A DNA stretch of 64,000 nucleotides. Source: Beijerinckiaceae bacterium (GTDB lineage Bacteria; Pseudomonadota; Alphaproteobacteria; Rhizobiales; Beijerinckiaceae). This document shows positions 8,777-18,067 of the stretch, one piece after another. The position numbers and the translations under genes are program-made. Under the pieces are notes generated by a model. The model did no database searches and was not told the DNA's origin. It saw only the letters and a list, made by a program, of their open reading frames with translations. The stretch lies in assembly GCA_004564215.1 (NCBI GenBank), contig CP024846.1, positions 558,001 through 622,000 on the forward strand, written 5' to 3'. How positions within the stretch are numbered: position 1 is the stretch's first letter; every line of letters starts with the position of its first letter.

Positions 8777-9928
8777 TTAAGCCGCAACTCTTGGACGGTC
8801 GGTCGGCCGCAGGCGTGTGTCCGGATAGTCAAGCGGATTGAGAAGGCGCTTCGTCACGTCCGCCCAGCTAAGATACTCGGTTCCTTTATGTTTTCCCTGG
8901 CGCATGGCGGCCAGAATAGCCCTCCGGATCGACGCCTTGTCGCCGGGCTCATAACCAAATCGATAAGGCCGATCCCCCGCCACGAAACTCGGGCAGACGG
9001 CGGGCACTCCGAGGAAATCATATTGCAATAATTTCATCGAGGTATCCGCCAGATACTCGGCGTGGTCGTTGCGCCGGTAGGGAGCGATACAGAATTTCGC
9101 ATGCTTGATAAATTTCACGGTCTCGGCGTGTTTCATTTCCCCATAATTCTGGATATTCGCGCGCGCCAGGGCGCTGCCCGTCTTGCCCGCCCCGATGACG
9201 TGGAATTGCACTTCGGGAAACTGATCCGCCGCCAGCACGAAGAAGCTCTCATCGAACAGCATCGAGCCAACGGAAACCGCGTGGGTACCTCTTTCAAATG
9301 GCGATTCATGAACTTGGTCGCGGAGGCGGACGTCGACGCCGTGAGGGATGAAGTAAACCGGAACGTCCGAGCGAAATTTGCTGGCAAGCGCCCGGGAGGG
9401 AAGCCGCACCCAGTCAAGACATCCGGCGAGCCGGTCAAGTTCCGATTGCAAATAGGTGGAACAGCTGATCGCACTGAGGTCGTCCGAAGCGTTGTAAATC
9501 AAGCGGGCGAGCGGATTAATTTTTCGGATCAGTTCGATAAAAAGGACGCTCAGCCCCGATTCCAAAATGACGGTCCCCGCCTCACCGATCCACCGCAAGG
9601 CAACCTCGGGAAGGCGCGTGCGATAAAGATCGAAATGCGCGCGCTCCAGCCAGCGAAGCGAACGACTTCCTATGTTGCTAGGGTGAATGAAGGTTTTCCA
9701 TAAGAAACATTCGATGTCGCTTTCGCAGCACACGCGATTGGCCTCGGAAGCCAGCTCGCAGCGAGAATCCCCCTTGAGGAGCGAGAGATTGCTGAAGCCA
9801 ATGGAAAGAAAGCGAACCGACTGGGTGTTGGCCAATTCCTTGGCGATGAAATGAATATTAGCCTTGCGGCGGCTTCGAAAATCATGCCCGGAAATGATAA
9901 GGATTTTTCCGCCCATCGAGTCCTGCAA
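8777..9928 (-). CDS. GumK-like glucuronosyltransferase (GT70), exopolysaccharide biosynthesis
   Basis: A 383-residue cytosolic, membrane-associated glycosyltransferase resembling Xanthomonas GumK, which adds glucuronic acid from UDP-glucuronate to a lipid-linked mannosyl-cellobiose carrier in xanthan assembly. From memory of GumK the matching blocks are SGHDFRSRRKANIHFIAKEL, ESDIECFLWKTFIHPSN, LPSRALASKF, VYFIPHGVDV, GTHAVSVGSMLFD, FHVIGAG, KFIKHAKFCIAPYR, and DTSMKLLQYDFLGVPAVCPS. The two Rossmann halves are visible. It is transcribed away from the other transferases of the locus, across a 250-base divergent gap that must hold both promoters. The acceptor sugar here cannot be deduced. Confidence 0.85.
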   Translation of the reverse strand: MQDSMGGKILIISGHDFRSRRKANIHFIAKELANTQSVRFLSIGFSNLSLLKGDSRCELASEANRVCCESDIECFLWKTFIHPSNIGSRSLRWLERAHFDLYRTRLPEVALRWIGEAGTVILESGLSVLFIELIRKINPLARLIYNASDDLSAISCSTYLQSELDRLAGCLDWVRLPSRALASKFRSDVPVYFIPHGVDVRLRDQVHESPFERGTHAVSVGSMLFDESFFVLAADQFPEVQFHVIGAGKTGSALARANIQNYGEMKHAETVKFIKHAKFCIAPYRRNDHAEYLADTSMKLLQYDFLGVPAVCPSFVAGDRPYRFGYEPGDKASIRRAILAAMRQGKHKGTEYLSWADVTKRLLNPLDYPDTRLRPTDRPRVAA

Positions 9929-10178
9929 AAGTCGACTGACATCTGCTAAATATAATCATTTATTATAGCGTGGTCAACTGCTGCTGGTTCGGATACGTCT
10001 TAAGGTCTTCATAGTTGAATGGTTTCGTTGTGAGGACAGACACGGGTTTCCGTGTTGGGGGGCGAGCGAGGCCGGCTGGGGTTTCGTGGGACAGGACACG
10101 CCCTCGCTTGACAGCGAGTTTCCATCCAGTTACTCGACCCCCTAAGGGCGCACATCCATTGAGGAAGCAGGACTGATT

Positions 10179-11075
10179 TTGCAGCGATTCCCTTTGAAAA
10201 TCGCCGTAGGAATCGCAACCGCTGGCCGCCGCTCCATATTGGCGGAAACCCTGGTTGAATTGGCACGCCAGACGCGCCTTCCCGATATTTTGATTGTCTG
10301 TCCGGCGGCGGAAGCCGATTTCGACGCCACTTTGACGGCACAATTGCCCTACCCGCTTCGGGTGGTCGAAGGGCCGCGCGGCTTGCCCGCGCAGCGCAAT
10401 GCCATTTTGGGCGTCGCCCAGGACTTCGATGTCATCATGTTCTTTGACGACGATTTCCTGCCTCTGCCGTCTTACCTCGACGAGCTGGAACGCTGTTTTG
10501 CGGCGTATCCGACGATTGTCGCCGCAACGGGCCATGTCATCGCCGATGGAATCACGGGACCTGGAATCGATGTCGCCACCGCAAGGGAGGCTCTGGCATC
10601 GTTCAAGCCCGTAGCAGGAGATCAGCCGTTAACGGATCGCTATAGCGCCTATGGCTGCAACATGGCCTTGCGTCTCGCCCCAATCCACGCCCATGCTTTG
10701 CGCTTCGATGAGGATTTGCCGCTGTATGGCTGGGCCGAGGATGTGGATTTTTGCCGGCGGCTTGCCCCCTATGGCCGCATCGTCAAGAACCCACGGATGA
10801 TTGGCGTGCATCTTGGCGTCAAAGGCGGCCGCACATCTGGAGTGAGATTCGGCTATTCGCAAATCGCCAACCCCTATTATCTCTGGCGCAAGGGCACCGT
10901 CCGCCCCAGCGGCGCGTTAGGTCAGGCCACGCGCAACCTGCTTGCCAATTTCAGCAGATCCTTTCGGCCCGAGCCCTGGATCGACCGGCGCGGCCGCGCG
11001 CTTGGCAATGCGCTCGGCCTCCTGGATCTCATTCGTGGCCGCCTTCATCCAAGACGAATTTTCGACCTCAAATAG
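10179..11075 (+). CDS. Glycosyltransferase family 2
   Basis: A 298-residue GT-A fold transferase beginning FPLKIAVGIATAGRRSILAETLVELARQTRLP, then DVIMFFDDDFLPLPSYLDEL with the DDD metal- and nucleotide-sugar-binding motif, GYNMAL-like GCNMALRL and LPLYGWAEDVDFCRRLAPYG, the acceptor-site ED/DFCRR region of GT2 enzymes. The start is TTG at 10179 with AGGA seven bases upstream. It probably transfers a sugar in the exopolysaccharide locus; donor and acceptor are unknown. The next transferase gene starts about 37 bases after its stop, consistent with an operon. Confidence 0.85.
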   Translation: MQRFPLKIAVGIATAGRRSILAETLVELARQTRLPDILIVCPAAEADFDATLTAQLPYPLRVVEGPRGLPAQRNAILGVAQDFDVIMFFDDDFLPLPSYLDELERCFAAYPTIVAATGHVIADGITGPGIDVATAREALASFKPVAGDQPLTDRYSAYGCNMALRLAPIHAHALRFDEDLPLYGWAEDVDFCRRLAPYGRIVKNPRMIGVHLGVKGGRTSGVRFGYSQIANPYYLWRKGTVRPSGALGQATRNLLANFSRSFRPEPWIDRRGRALGNALGLLDLIRGRLHPRRIFDLK

Positions 11076-11112
11076 CGATCACGGAAAATATCCCGATCGA
11101 TTTGCCTAACCG

Positions 11113-12114
11113 ATGGCAAATTTCGTATGGTGCCAAGGTAGCAAGGTGGCGGGATGTCATCCAATCCGACCTTGCATCGATAGAAACAATCGTAGCGAGA
11201 CAGGTTTCCAATTGGTGGTCCCTTTGCAGGCCGACAACGCCATCGACCCGAACAATGGAAAAACCCTGGTCTCGCTTGTGGTGTCCACCTGTGGGCGCAC
11301 AACAACCCTCGAGGATCTGTTTAAGAGCCTCGACCTGCAAACCCATAAGAATTTTGAAGTGATCATCGTCGATCAAAACGACGATGATCGGCTGGACTCC
11401 CTTTTTAAGCGGAGCAAATGGCCATTCCCCTTATGGCACATCCATACGCCTGCCGAACGCGGCCTCAGTCGCGGACGCAATGTCGGCTGGAAAAAGGCGC
11501 AGGGGTCCGTTGTCCTTTTTCCTGACGACGATTGCTGGTATCCGTCCTGGTTCATTTCGCACGCTCTCGACCTTCTCGCGGCCACAGGCTCGGATCTCGT
11601 TTCGGGACGGGCCGCGGATCAGGATGGAAACAGCATTAACGGTCGTTATGAAACCAAAGCTCAGGCTATTGACCGGGCCAATGTCTGGACCACCGGAATC
11701 GAATGGACGATCGTCTTCAAGCGTTCGACCCTGGTCGCGGTCGACGGGTTCGATCCAGAAATCGGCATCGGTGCGTCAACCCCCTGGCAATCTTGCGAGG
11801 GGCAAGATATCGTCCTTCGAGCCTTGGCAAGGGGCCTAAAAGCCTATTTCGATCCGTCGCTTTATGGCTATCATGCCAAATTCGCCGTCGAAAAAGAAGC
11901 AAACAGCACGGGAAAGGGTCGCCGGTACGGTCGCGGGCTGGGTTATGTGCTTCGCCGACATGGGTACGGGCTTTGGTCTGCGCTGAATTGGATCGCTCGT
12001 CCCGCAGTCAAGTCCGCTTTGTCTTTGGCCGAGGGAAAACTTTCAGCTTTTCAATACTATCGAAATACAGCGATCGGGCGATTCGAAGGCTGGAGCGGCC
12101 GGCTCTTAGGGTGA
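11113..12114 (+). CDS. Glycosyltransferase family 2 (second)
   Basis: A GT-A fold family 2 transferase. The catalytic domain starts at KTLVSLVVSTCGRTTTLEDL, about residue 49, with VIIVDQNDDDRL and VLFPDDDCWYPSWF (the DDD motif), AERGLSRGRNVGWKKA, and SCEGQDIVLRALARGLKAYF near the acceptor site. The first 45 residues do not look like protein of the family, so the true start may be a TTG/GTG near 11211; the ATG at 11113 is kept because no ribosome-binding site settles it. A basic C-terminal stretch (GKGRRYGRGLGYVLRRHGYG) follows, seen in several rhizobial EPS transferases. Donor and acceptor unknown. Confidence 0.82.
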   Translation: MANFVWCQGSKVAGCHPIRPCIDRNNRSETGFQLVVPLQADNAIDPNNGKTLVSLVVSTCGRTTTLEDLFKSLDLQTHKNFEVIIVDQNDDDRLDSLFKRSKWPFPLWHIHTPAERGLSRGRNVGWKKAQGSVVLFPDDDCWYPSWFISHALDLLAATGSDLVSGRAADQDGNSINGRYETKAQAIDRANVWTTGIEWTIVFKRSTLVAVDGFDPEIGIGASTPWQSCEGQDIVLRALARGLKAYFDPSLYGYHAKFAVEKEANSTGKGRRYGRGLGYVLRRHGYGLWSALNWIARPAVKSALSLAEGKLSAFQYYRNTAIGRFEGWSGRLLG

Positions 12115-12187
12115 CTTTTAACACCCCGCAATCCTGCTATTTTTGGCTCCTGGCCTTAGTCCTCAAGCTCAAAAGCAGGGTTACGGC

Positions 12188-13285
12188 GTGCAACGCAACC
12201 TAACGATCGACGGCCGGTTCCTGACGCAGGCCCGTACCGGGGTGCAAAGATACGCCCGCGAGATCGTCGCTGAGCTGGATGCCCAGCTCCAAAACGAACC
12301 CCTGCGATCGTCGCTCTCCGCAAGACTCGTCAAACCCTCCGGGCCCGCGAACCCTCTCGAACTGGCTGTCATCGACACCCAGACATCAGGCGTGCCGATC
12401 GGGGGAGCTCTGTGGACGCAACTTGTCCTGCCGTGGCTGACGCGCGGCGTGCTGCTAAGCCTTGCCAACGTCGGGCCGCTGACCGTCGCCGAACAAATCC
12501 TGTGTATCCACGACGCCAACATTTGTCTGACGCCCGAAACTTACAGCGGTTTTTTCCGGCTCTATTACAAGACGGTCTTACCGATCCTCGCCAGACGAGC
12601 CGCTCATGTCGTGACGGTTTCGAATTTCTCGGCCCGCATGTTGGACGAATTTGGCCTTTGCCCTTTCGGAAAGATTACCGTCATTCCGAATGGACACGAA
12701 CACGTCAAGCGTTGGCGTCCTGAACGCTCTGCTTACGCTTCACCGTCGTCATATCGTCGTCCGTTTGTTTTTGTGCTGGGAAGCCAAGCCCGGCACAAAA
12801 ACGTGAAGATCCTTTTTTCCATCGCCAAGGAGCTTGACGATTTGGGCCTCGATCTTCTTGCCGCCGGGGGAACATACAAACATTTTTCCGCGATCGACGG
12901 GGAAAAAGTCCCGTCCAATGTGCGGATGCTGGGCTTTGTTTCGGATGACGATCTCGCGGCCCTTTATCAAAACGCGTTCTGTTTTGCCTTTCCCTCGCTG
13001 ACGGAAGGTTTTGGGCTGCCGGCCCTTGAAGCCCTGGCTTTCGGATGTCCGGTCCTCGCGTCCGGCTGCGCGAGTTTGCCGGAAGTCTGCGGCAATGCTG
13101 CGCTTTACGCCGATCCAAATGCGCCGCGCGCCTGGCTCGATCAGGTCCGGCGTCTGCACGCGGACCCGAACTTGGCCGCAACCTTGCGCGCCGAAGGACC
13201 GCCCCGAGCTAAGCAATTCTCCTGGAGCAAAAGCGCGGGGCTGTATCTCGATTTGATTCGGTCAACATTGCGGCAAACGGATTGA
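12188..13285 (+). CDS. Glycosyltransferase family 4 (GT-B)
   Basis: A 365-residue GT-B transferase. GTG at 12188 (MQRNLTIDGRFLTQARTGVQ) is preferred over the ATG at 12143 because GCAGGG lies upstream and the TGVQRYAREI block begins right after it, as in the family. The C-terminal Rossmann half has FVLGSQARHKN, VRMLGFVSDDDLAALYQNA and LTEGFGLPALEAL, the E-x7-E nucleotide-sugar motif, then GCASLPEVCGNAALYADP. Relatives include mannosyltransferases of O-antigen and EPS pathways. It ends the three-gene plus-strand transferase group; the BY-kinase gene follows after a 376-base gap. Confidence 0.88.
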   Translation: MQRNLTIDGRFLTQARTGVQRYAREIVAELDAQLQNEPLRSSLSARLVKPSGPANPLELAVIDTQTSGVPIGGALWTQLVLPWLTRGVLLSLANVGPLTVAEQILCIHDANICLTPETYSGFFRLYYKTVLPILARRAAHVVTVSNFSARMLDEFGLCPFGKITVIPNGHEHVKRWRPERSAYASPSSYRRPFVFVLGSQARHKNVKILFSIAKELDDLGLDLLAAGGTYKHFSAIDGEKVPSNVRMLGFVSDDDLAALYQNAFCFAFPSLTEGFGLPALEALAFGCPVLASGCASLPEVCGNAALYADPNAPRAWLDQVRRLHADPNLAATLRAEGPPRAKQFSWSKSAGLYLDLIRSTLRQTD

Positions 13286-13661
13286 TCGCATCGATTTGAA
13301 GGTGTCGGTTGGAGGAACCGCAGACTATAAAAAACCAAAGTGACGTGATATATATTTTCAGCTGTCAGAATAGAACAGCCCGTTTGGGGCATTGCTCCTT
13401 GAAGCGGGCGGCGGCATATCCAATTGAGGTGAATACTGGGCGGTCGCCAGACGTTCATCCAGTTTTGGCATTTTCAACCGCGAGCGAGGTGTCAACAGGG
13501 CCGGTAAGGCGGACTTTCAAACCTTTTTCGATAATGATTATGCGAGAACATGCAATAATACTTAAAAGTTTGACGTGAGCCTCCGCACGGATCCCTGTGT
13601 GCGCTTGACTATGCTGAACATCACTGTGGGGTTTGGCGAAACGAAAGTTTAAAGAGCGGCG
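13286..13661. other. Intergenic region with probable promoter of the BY-kinase gene
   Basis: About 376 bases with no supported gene. It is richer in A and T than its surroundings (for example GTGATATATATTTTCAG near 13346 and GATAATGATTATGCG near 13531), fitting a regulatory region for the polysaccharide co-polymerase/kinase gene. I cannot identify a specific operator. Confidence 0.45.
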
Positions 13662-15995
13662 ATGAACCGAATGTTGAAGGTGGATAAGCGTCTCCTTTCG
13701 AACGAAATGAGCCCAAATGCGGGGGGGCCTCCGGAATTGGGCCCGCGTAATTTCTATATGCGGATCATTCGCCACCAGCTTCCCATCATGCTGGTGTTTT
13801 TCATTTTGTGCATGTCCCTCGGCGTTATCTATCTATTCGTCACGAAGCCGACCTATGTCGCTACCGCCTCGATGATGATCGACACCAGAAAAGCGCAGTT
13901 GCTTGACCCGCAGGCCAAGGGCGGGGAGCCGACCGTGGACGTCGGGATGGTGCAGACCCAAATCGAACTGTTGAAATCCCAGAATGTCAGCCGTGCGGTC
14001 GTCAAGGAACTGCATCTGATGGACGATCCGGAATTTGCCGGCGGCCGTCCCGGATTTATCGGCTCTCTCACGGCCAAGTTTTGGGGCTTGTTCTCGACCC
14101 CCGGGCCACCGCCGACAGAATCGCAGCGCATGCTGAGCGTCCTCGCGGTATTCCAGGGCAAGCGGACCGTGACTCGCGTCGGACAAAGCTATGTCATGGA
14201 AATTAGCGTTCAGTCGACCAATGCCGAAAAGGCAGCGCGAATCGCCAACGCTATCGCGAACGCCTATATCGACGACCAGCTCGAGGCCAAATATGAAGCG
14301 ACGCGGCGCGCAAGCGTCTGGCTGCAGGACCGCTTGAAGGAACTCAGCGCCCAAGTCGCCGCTCAGCAACAGGCTGTTGTGAATTTCCGCGAGAAAAACA
14401 ACATCATCGATACCGGCGGCCGGCTGATGAATGATCAGCAGCTTTCGGAGGTCAACAGCCAGCTCATTCTGTCCCAAGCCGCAACCGCCGAAGCCAAAGC
14501 CCGCTATGACCGGATTCAGGAAGTTCTGAAACAGGAGGTGCCGGACGCGTCCATTGCGGATGCCCTGAACAATCAGATCATCATCAAATTGCGCGGCGAA
14601 TATCTGGAAATGGCCTCCCGTGTATCGATCTGGACGCAGAAATACGGCGCGGAACATTTATCGGTCTTGGCCCAGCGCACCCAGATGCGCGAGGTTCTCC
14701 GCTCGATCAGGGACGAAATGGGAAAGATCGAGCAAAGCTACAAAAGCGAATACCAGATCGCCCTTGCTCGCGAACAGAGCCTGCGCACCAGCCTCGGCAA
14801 GGCGGTATCGCAATCCCAGATTACCAATCAGGCGCAAGTTCAGCTCCGGGAGCTCGAAAGCAACGCTCAAACCTCGCGGTCTTTGCACGACAATTTCCTG
14901 CAGCGTTACATGGAAGCCGTTCAGCAGCAGTCCTTCCCGATCACCGAGGCTCGGCTGATCGGGCCTGCCGAAACGCCTTTGTCGAAAAGCTTTCCCAAGA
15001 CCTCGCTGATCCTTTTGATCACTGCGGCCGCCGGCTTGGCGGTGAGCTTCGGGATCGCGGCCGTGCGGGAGATGATGGACCGGGTTTTCCGTTCGAGCGA
15101 TCAGGTCGAGGAAGAACTGCAGCTCAACTGCCTGGCGATGCTGCCCCGGCTGAAGGCGCCGGCCATATCCGACGCCGAAGACCTCGATAGCCCGCCGCCA
15201 CCGCCCCTCCTCGGTCCTGGGCCATTGCGCATTCGGTCGCACCCTCTGCTCGATCAAGTTCTGGATGAACCTTTTTCGCAGTTCAGCGAAGCTTTGCGCA
15301 CTGTGAAGGTTGCGAGCGACATCAGTGGGATTTTGAAATCCAAACGCGTCATGGGGGTGATCTCCACCGTCCCTGGCGAAGGTAAAACCACGATCTGCGC
15401 CAATTATGCGCAACTCATCGCCCATGGGGGAAGCCGCGCGATCTTAATTGACGCCGACCTGCGCAATCCGAGCCTGTCGCGCCAATTGGCCTACGACGGA
15501 CCGGGGCTGATCGACGTTCTCGCGGGTTGGAAAACGGTTGACGAGGTGTTGTTGGTCAATCCGCGCAGCGGGTTGCGGATGCTCCCCTCGGGCCAAACGT
15601 CAAATCTGCCCCATACAAACGAGCTGCTTGCATCCGACGCGATGAAGAAGCTCATCATGACGCTGCAGGACACCTATGATTATATCATCGCCGACTTGCC
15701 GCCGCTTATTCCGGTCGTCGACGCGCGCGCTTCCACCAGCTTCGTCGACTCCTATCTTTATGTTGTGGAATGGGGCGCCACCAAGATCGATCTGGTCAAA
15801 CACGGTCTATCCGGCGCACCGGAGCTGTACGAACGTCTTCTCGGCGTCATCCTGAACAAGGTCGACATGACCTCGATCGGACGGTATGAGCGCTATCGAA
15901 ACAATTATTATTACGAAAAATATCACGCTCGATACACCAATCCGGACCGGCCGCAATCCAGTGTTCCAAAAAGCTCGGTAGGGGCGCAACGTTAG
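13662..15995 (+). CDS. Polysaccharide co-polymerase fused to BY-kinase (Wzz / tyrosine autokinase)
   Basis: A 777-residue inner-membrane protein controlling chain length and export of a Wzy-type polysaccharide, as ExoP and Wzc do. Domains: cytosolic N-terminus, first membrane helix near residues 43-63, Wzz periplasmic region with long coiled-coil helices (about 180-400), GNVR-like segment, second helix after PLSKSFPKT at about 445-465, then the cytosolic kinase. Kinase motifs: Walker A STVPGEGKTT, Walker A' ILIDADLRNP, Walker B YDYIIADLPP. The C-terminus is a tyrosine cluster (YERYRNNYYYEKYHARY), the usual autophosphorylation site. It is the last gene of the EPS locus. The flippase, polymerase and initiating transferase are not in the window. 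Confidence 0.93.
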   Translation: MNRMLKVDKRLLSNEMSPNAGGPPELGPRNFYMRIIRHQLPIMLVFFILCMSLGVIYLFVTKPTYVATASMMIDTRKAQLLDPQAKGGEPTVDVGMVQTQIELLKSQNVSRAVVKELHLMDDPEFAGGRPGFIGSLTAKFWGLFSTPGPPPTESQRMLSVLAVFQGKRTVTRVGQSYVMEISVQSTNAEKAARIANAIANAYIDDQLEAKYEATRRASVWLQDRLKELSAQVAAQQQAVVNFREKNNIIDTGGRLMNDQQLSEVNSQLILSQAATAEAKARYDRIQEVLKQEVPDASIADALNNQIIIKLRGEYLEMASRVSIWTQKYGAEHLSVLAQRTQMREVLRSIRDEMGKIEQSYKSEYQIALAREQSLRTSLGKAVSQSQITNQAQVQLRELESNAQTSRSLHDNFLQRYMEAVQQQSFPITEARLIGPAETPLSKSFPKTSLILLITAAAGLAVSFGIAAVREMMDRVFRSSDQVEEELQLNCLAMLPRLKAPAISDAEDLDSPPPPPLLGPGPLRIRSHPLLDQVLDEPFSQFSEALRTVKVASDISGILKSKRVMGVISTVPGEGKTTICANYAQLIAHGGSRAILIDADLRNPSLSRQLAYDGPGLIDVLAGWKTVDEVLLVNPRSGLRMLPSGQTSNLPHTNELLASDAMKKLIMTLQDTYDYIIADLPPLIPVVDARASTSFVDSYLYVVEWGATKIDLVKHGLSGAPELYERLLGVILNKVDMTSIGRYERYRNNYYYEKYHARYTNPDRPQSSVPKSSVGAQR

Positions 15996-16049
15996 GTCTT
16001 CAGGCGAAATCACAAACCGCCGCCCTTACCGAATGGAAAAATTCCCCCG

Positions 16050-16604
16050 ATGAGCTGCGCCAAGATCATGCTGATCCGCCACGGGGAGAGGCCCAGCGCG
16101 GATAAAACTGTCCGCGGCGTAAATCTGGAAGGCTTCAAGGATAAGGAAGAACTGACGGTGCGGGGTTGGCAACGCGCCGGCGCACTTGTTCGTTTTTTCG
16201 CGCCTTTTGAAGATCGCTTCGCGCACCCGGCCCTCGAACGGCCGACCAGTCTTTTTGCCTGCAAGGCAGGCCCCGAAGACCCGAGCTTGCGCCCCCAGCA
16301 TACTTTATTGCCGCTCGCGGAATTTCTCAAAAGCGAGCTGAATTGCGACTATTACGCGGGCGAAGAGGACAAACTTGTCCAAAAAGTTCTCCGGGTGCCC
16401 GGCCCTGTGCTGATCGTATGGAAGCACCTGACCATGCATGTCATCGCCAATTTAATTCTTGGCAACACAACGGACGCGCCACAATATTGGCCTTTCGAGC
16501 GTGTTGATCTCGTCTGGGTTTTCGAAAGGCAGGGGAAAACCTGGAGCTTCAGGCAGGTGCCGCAACTTCTCCTTGCGGGTGATCGGGCAGATGTGGTCGT
16601 CTGA
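16050..16604 (+). CDS. Histidine phosphatase superfamily protein
   Basis: A 184-residue protein of the phosphoglycerate-mutase-like fold. The catalytic motif is near the N-terminus as LIRHGERP, with the phosphorylated His and adjacent Arg. A second conserved region, PVLIVWKHLTMHVIANLIL, holds the second active-site His. The family includes phosphatases of small molecules and phosphoproteins; substrate cannot be deduced. It follows the BY-kinase gene by 54 bases on the same strand, so a link to the EPS locus is possible but unproven. nadK begins about 60 bases downstream. Confidence 0.72.
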   Translation: MSCAKIMLIRHGERPSADKTVRGVNLEGFKDKEELTVRGWQRAGALVRFFAPFEDRFAHPALERPTSLFACKAGPEDPSLRPQHTLLPLAEFLKSELNCDYYAGEEDKLVQKVLRVPGPVLIVWKHLTMHVIANLILGNTTDAPQYWPFERVDLVWVFERQGKTWSFRQVPQLLLAGDRADVVV

Positions 16605-16667
16605 GCGAAAGCTTTACTGCGAGCACAGCGAGCGGCTATGAGCATCATTGTCGCCGGAGCGAACAGC

Positions 16668-17459
16668 ATGCAGCCAAAGAAAAGCGTAAAACATCGCTTC
16701 GAGCGCATTGCCTTTCTTTCGTCCGGCACGCCGGAAGCAAATACCGCTCAGGCCCAATTCATCGCCCGATATGGAACGGTTGACCCCGAGGACGCCGATG
16801 TTGTGGTCGCGCTTGGCGGCGATGGTCTCATGCTGCAAACCTTGCATCGGTTCATGGGAAAAAACAAACCGATCTATGGAATGAAGCTCGGTTCCGTTGG
16901 TTTCCTCATGAATGAGTTTCACGGCCCCGACCTGCAAAAGCGACTCGACGAAGCCGAAGCTTCCATCGTGCATCCTCTCTTGATGGAAGCCACCGACATC
17001 CAGGGCGAAACCGTCACGGCAAGGGCGATCAACGAGGTCTCAATTTTGCGCCAGGCCTATCAGGCCGCAAAAATGCGGATCTCCATCGATGGCAAGGTCA
17101 GGCTCGATGAACTCGTCGCGGATGGGTTGCTGGTTGCCACCCCGGTCGGTTCGACGGCCTATAATCTCTCGGCCTACGGCCCGATTCTACCGCTCGACGC
17201 AACACTCATGCCCTTGACGCCGATCGCGGCGTTCCGGCCACGCCGCTGGCGTGGCGCGCTCTTACCCGACAAGGCACATGTCACGATCGATATTCTCGAA
17301 GCTGACAAGCGCCCCGTCGCCGCGGTTGCCGATCATTTCGAACGGAAAAATGTCGTGAAGGTCATTGTCGCGATGGATCATGCGACGGATCTCGTGCTTC
17401 TCCACGATCCGGGCCATTCGCTGTATGAACGGATCTTGCGCGAACAGTTCGGATATTGA
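16668..17459 (+). CDS. nadK: NAD kinase
   Basis: NadK phosphorylates NAD+ to NADP+, the only source of NADP(H). The protein (263 residues from ATG 16668) has RIAFLSSGTPEA, the catalytic VVALGGDGLMLQTLHRF with the GGDG motif, YGMKLGSVGFLMNEF, ARAINEVSILR, and LLVATPVGSTAYNLSAYGP. ATG at 16668 is preferred because GGAG stands about 8 bases upstream; ATG at 16638 is also open. The Nudix gene starts 4 bases after its stop, indicating an operon with likely translational coupling. Confidence 0.94.
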   Translation: MQPKKSVKHRFERIAFLSSGTPEANTAQAQFIARYGTVDPEDADVVVALGGDGLMLQTLHRFMGKNKPIYGMKLGSVGFLMNEFHGPDLQKRLDEAEASIVHPLLMEATDIQGETVTARAINEVSILRQAYQAAKMRISIDGKVRLDELVADGLLVATPVGSTAYNLSAYGPILPLDATLMPLTPIAAFRPRRWRGALLPDKAHVTIDILEADKRPVAAVADHFERKNVVKVIVAMDHATDLVLLHDPGHSLYERILREQFGY

Positions 17460-17463
17460 GCGG

Positions 17464-18042
17464 ATGAGCGACGATATTTTCATCCGCAGCCGCCAGATCG
17501 TGGCCCGGGGATTTGGAGTGCTGGAAAGAATGGTCGTCGAACGCAAGCGCTTCGACGGAGGCATGCAAACCAGCAATCTTGAAGTTTATGACTCCGGCGA
17601 TGGCGTCGCAATCTTGCTCTATGATCCGCAGCGCTCGCGGGTCGTCCTTGTTCGCCAGTTTCGCGGGCCGGCCTATTTGCGGGGACGGCATGAAAGCCTC
17701 ATCGAGGTATGCGCCGGCAGGCTCGAAGGCGAGGACCCCGAAAGCCGGATCGTCAAGGAAGTCGAAGAAGAAACCGGAATCATCGTGCGAAAGCCGGTCC
17801 GCCTTTTCGAGGCCTTTATGAGCCCAGGATGTTTTTGTGAGAAAATTATTTTCTTTGTTGCGCCCTACGCGTTGACGGATAAAACCGCCAAGGGCGGGGG
17901 CCTCGACGATGAAGATATCGAAATCTTGGAGCCAACCTTCGGCGAGGCGTTGGCAATGATCGACACGGGCATGATCATCGATGCCAAAACGATCATGCTC
18001 TTGCATTATGCCAAATTCGCTGGGCTCATGGCTGAGCGATAA
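17464..18042 (+). CDS. NudK-like Nudix hydrolase
   Basis: A 192-residue Nudix hydrolase most like NudK, which cleaves GDP-mannose and related nucleotide sugars to the sugar phosphate and GMP. Seen: RQIVARGFGVLERMVVERKR, RVVLVRQFRGPAYL, and a Nudix box written AGRLEGEDPESRIVKEVEEE followed by TGI. The box starts with Ala where most Nudix enzymes have Gly, as I recall for NudK, and keeps the metal-binding EEETG. LFEAFMSPGCFCEKIIFFVA follows. It starts 4 bases after nadK. The location beside a polysaccharide locus would fit turnover of nucleotide sugars, but the substrate is inference. Confidence 0.83.
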   Translation: MSDDIFIRSRQIVARGFGVLERMVVERKRFDGGMQTSNLEVYDSGDGVAILLYDPQRSRVVLVRQFRGPAYLRGRHESLIEVCAGRLEGEDPESRIVKEVEEETGIIVRKPVRLFEAFMSPGCFCEKIIFFVAPYALTDKTAKGGGLDDEDIEILEPTFGEALAMIDTGMIIDAKTIMLLHYAKFAGLMAER

Positions 18043-18067
18043 GAAAATCAAGGTGCAGGCGGGATCG

